Below the pieces are notes generated by a model that saw nothing but the letters and a program-made list of their open reading frames with translations, was not told where the DNA came from and did no database searches. The translations under genes were made by a program, and so were the position numbers. A stretch of DNA of 64,000 nucleotides from Sulfitobacter sp. THAF37 (GTDB lineage: Bacteria > Pseudomonadota > Alphaproteobacteria > Rhodobacterales > Rhodobacteraceae): positions 124,001 to 188,000 of the forward strand of contig NZ_CP045373.1 in NCBI RefSeq assembly GCF_009363555.1. Direction: 5' to 3'. Below, piece by piece: positions 63,592 through 64,000 of this stretch. Position 1 is the first letter of the stretch. Every line of letters starts with the position of its first letter.

Positions 63592-63694
63592 GTCTTTGGT
63601 CCTTTGGAATTGAAGGAAGGGGAGGGCGCCCGCTCAGCCAGGCCGCCCGGGAGTTTCCTTTGGGGGGGCTTCAGGCCGCAGCGTCACCGCGGTT

Positions 63695-63967
63695 TTAAGC
63701 CGTCCGGTCAACCAGGTTGAAATAGAGGTTCTCAGTCGCGCGCTTGAACCCCGGAGGTTTGCGCGGGGCGAGACAACGCACTGAAGCGCTACAGCTTTCG
63801 CCGTGCTCCATTGCGAACTGCGTCACCTTGTCGATCAGGTCATCCATGCCAGCGGCCTGGATGCGCTTTTCGGGGTAGCTCCCCAGCATTTGGAACTGGG
63901 TGACGACAAATGCGCCATCGCGATGCGCGGGATAGAGGGAGATCTGATACTCGAGTGTCTTGGCCAT
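63695..63967 (-). CDS. 90-aa plasmid protein of unknown function
   Basis: MAKTLEYQISLYPAHRDGAF, then FQMLGSYPEKRIQAAGMDDL and FAMEHGESCSASVRCLAPRK. The ATG at 63967 has GGAGACC upstream. Small, mixed alpha/beta pattern; similar small proteins occur beside DUF6878 on related plasmids. Function unknown. Confidence 0.7.
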   Translation of the reverse strand: MAKTLEYQISLYPAHRDGAFVVTQFQMLGSYPEKRIQAAGMDDLIDKVTQFAMEHGESCSASVRCLAPRKPPGFKRATENLYFNLVDRTA

Positions 63968-64000
63968 GTCTGGTCTCCTGCGGCGGGCGGGACGCGGGTA

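Overview
The window looks like a large mobilizable plasmid of a GC-rich alphaproteobacterium, most likely a Rhodobacteraceae member (roseobacter/Paracoccus type). The reasons are a complete repABC replication module, a VirD2-like relaxase with a VirD4/TraG coupling protein, and the DUF736 / DUF2493 / Toprim / strawberry-notch set of plasmid genes known from that group. No rRNA, tRNA or CRISPR array was seen.

Left third (1-22.8 kb): a copper and heavy-metal homeostasis island. It holds a multicopper oxidase cut by the left edge, a TolC-like lipoprotein, a CopZ-like chaperone divergent from the Cu+ P-type ATPase copA, cueR, a DUF305 protein and a glutaredoxin-MauE fusion. A long leftward block follows: CcdA, SCO, Met-rich and Cys-rich small proteins, two TlpA/CcmG thioredoxins, cytochrome c, DUF411 and a CueO-like oxidase. 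Next come two CDF transporters, a transglutaminase-like protein and a second MerR regulator. A rightward operon ends the island: SCO, DsbB, DsbA, PCu(A)C, SCO, M23 peptidase, DUF411 and a broken ZIP transporter. Six MerR-type promoters with a 19-bp spacer can be read directly. Four are CueR-like and two carry different dyads that fit the second regulator or another MerR protein.

Middle (22.8-33.4 kb): a 3.66-kb Tn402/Tn5053-like transposon (tniA, tniB, tniQ, no resolvase) with terminal inverted repeats and tandem 20-bp end repeats. It sits between a truncated ZIP gene and a truncated DUF2235 gene without a target-site duplication. Then come the mobilization genes (VirD4/TraG, relaxase, MobC-like), a likely oriT region, and the first DUF736 gene.

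Defence and replication block (33.4-53.2 kb): this 20.4-kb unit lies between two roughly 626-bp direct repeats, each carrying a DUF736 gene. It holds a SIR2-HerA pair, a convergent three-gene Shango system (TerB protein, ATPase, helicase), a pRiA4b ORF-3-like gene, an AbiEi/AbiEii pair, a class III cyclase-like protein, ScpB, DUF1403, a tyrosine recombinase and repABC with a counter-transcribed RNA and two candidate parS palindromes. The layout suggests that a second replicon carrying anti-phage genes was joined to the mobilizable plasmid by recombination in the DUF736 locus.

Right end (53.2-64 kb): second DUF736 gene, a decayed small gene, DUF2493, Toprim primase-like protein, a 1,465-aa methyltransferase/strawberry-notch helicase, ParDE and several small plasmid proteins of unknown function. 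A hairpin with a compensatory base change is shared by the upstream leaders of both DUF736 genes and the DUF2493 gene.
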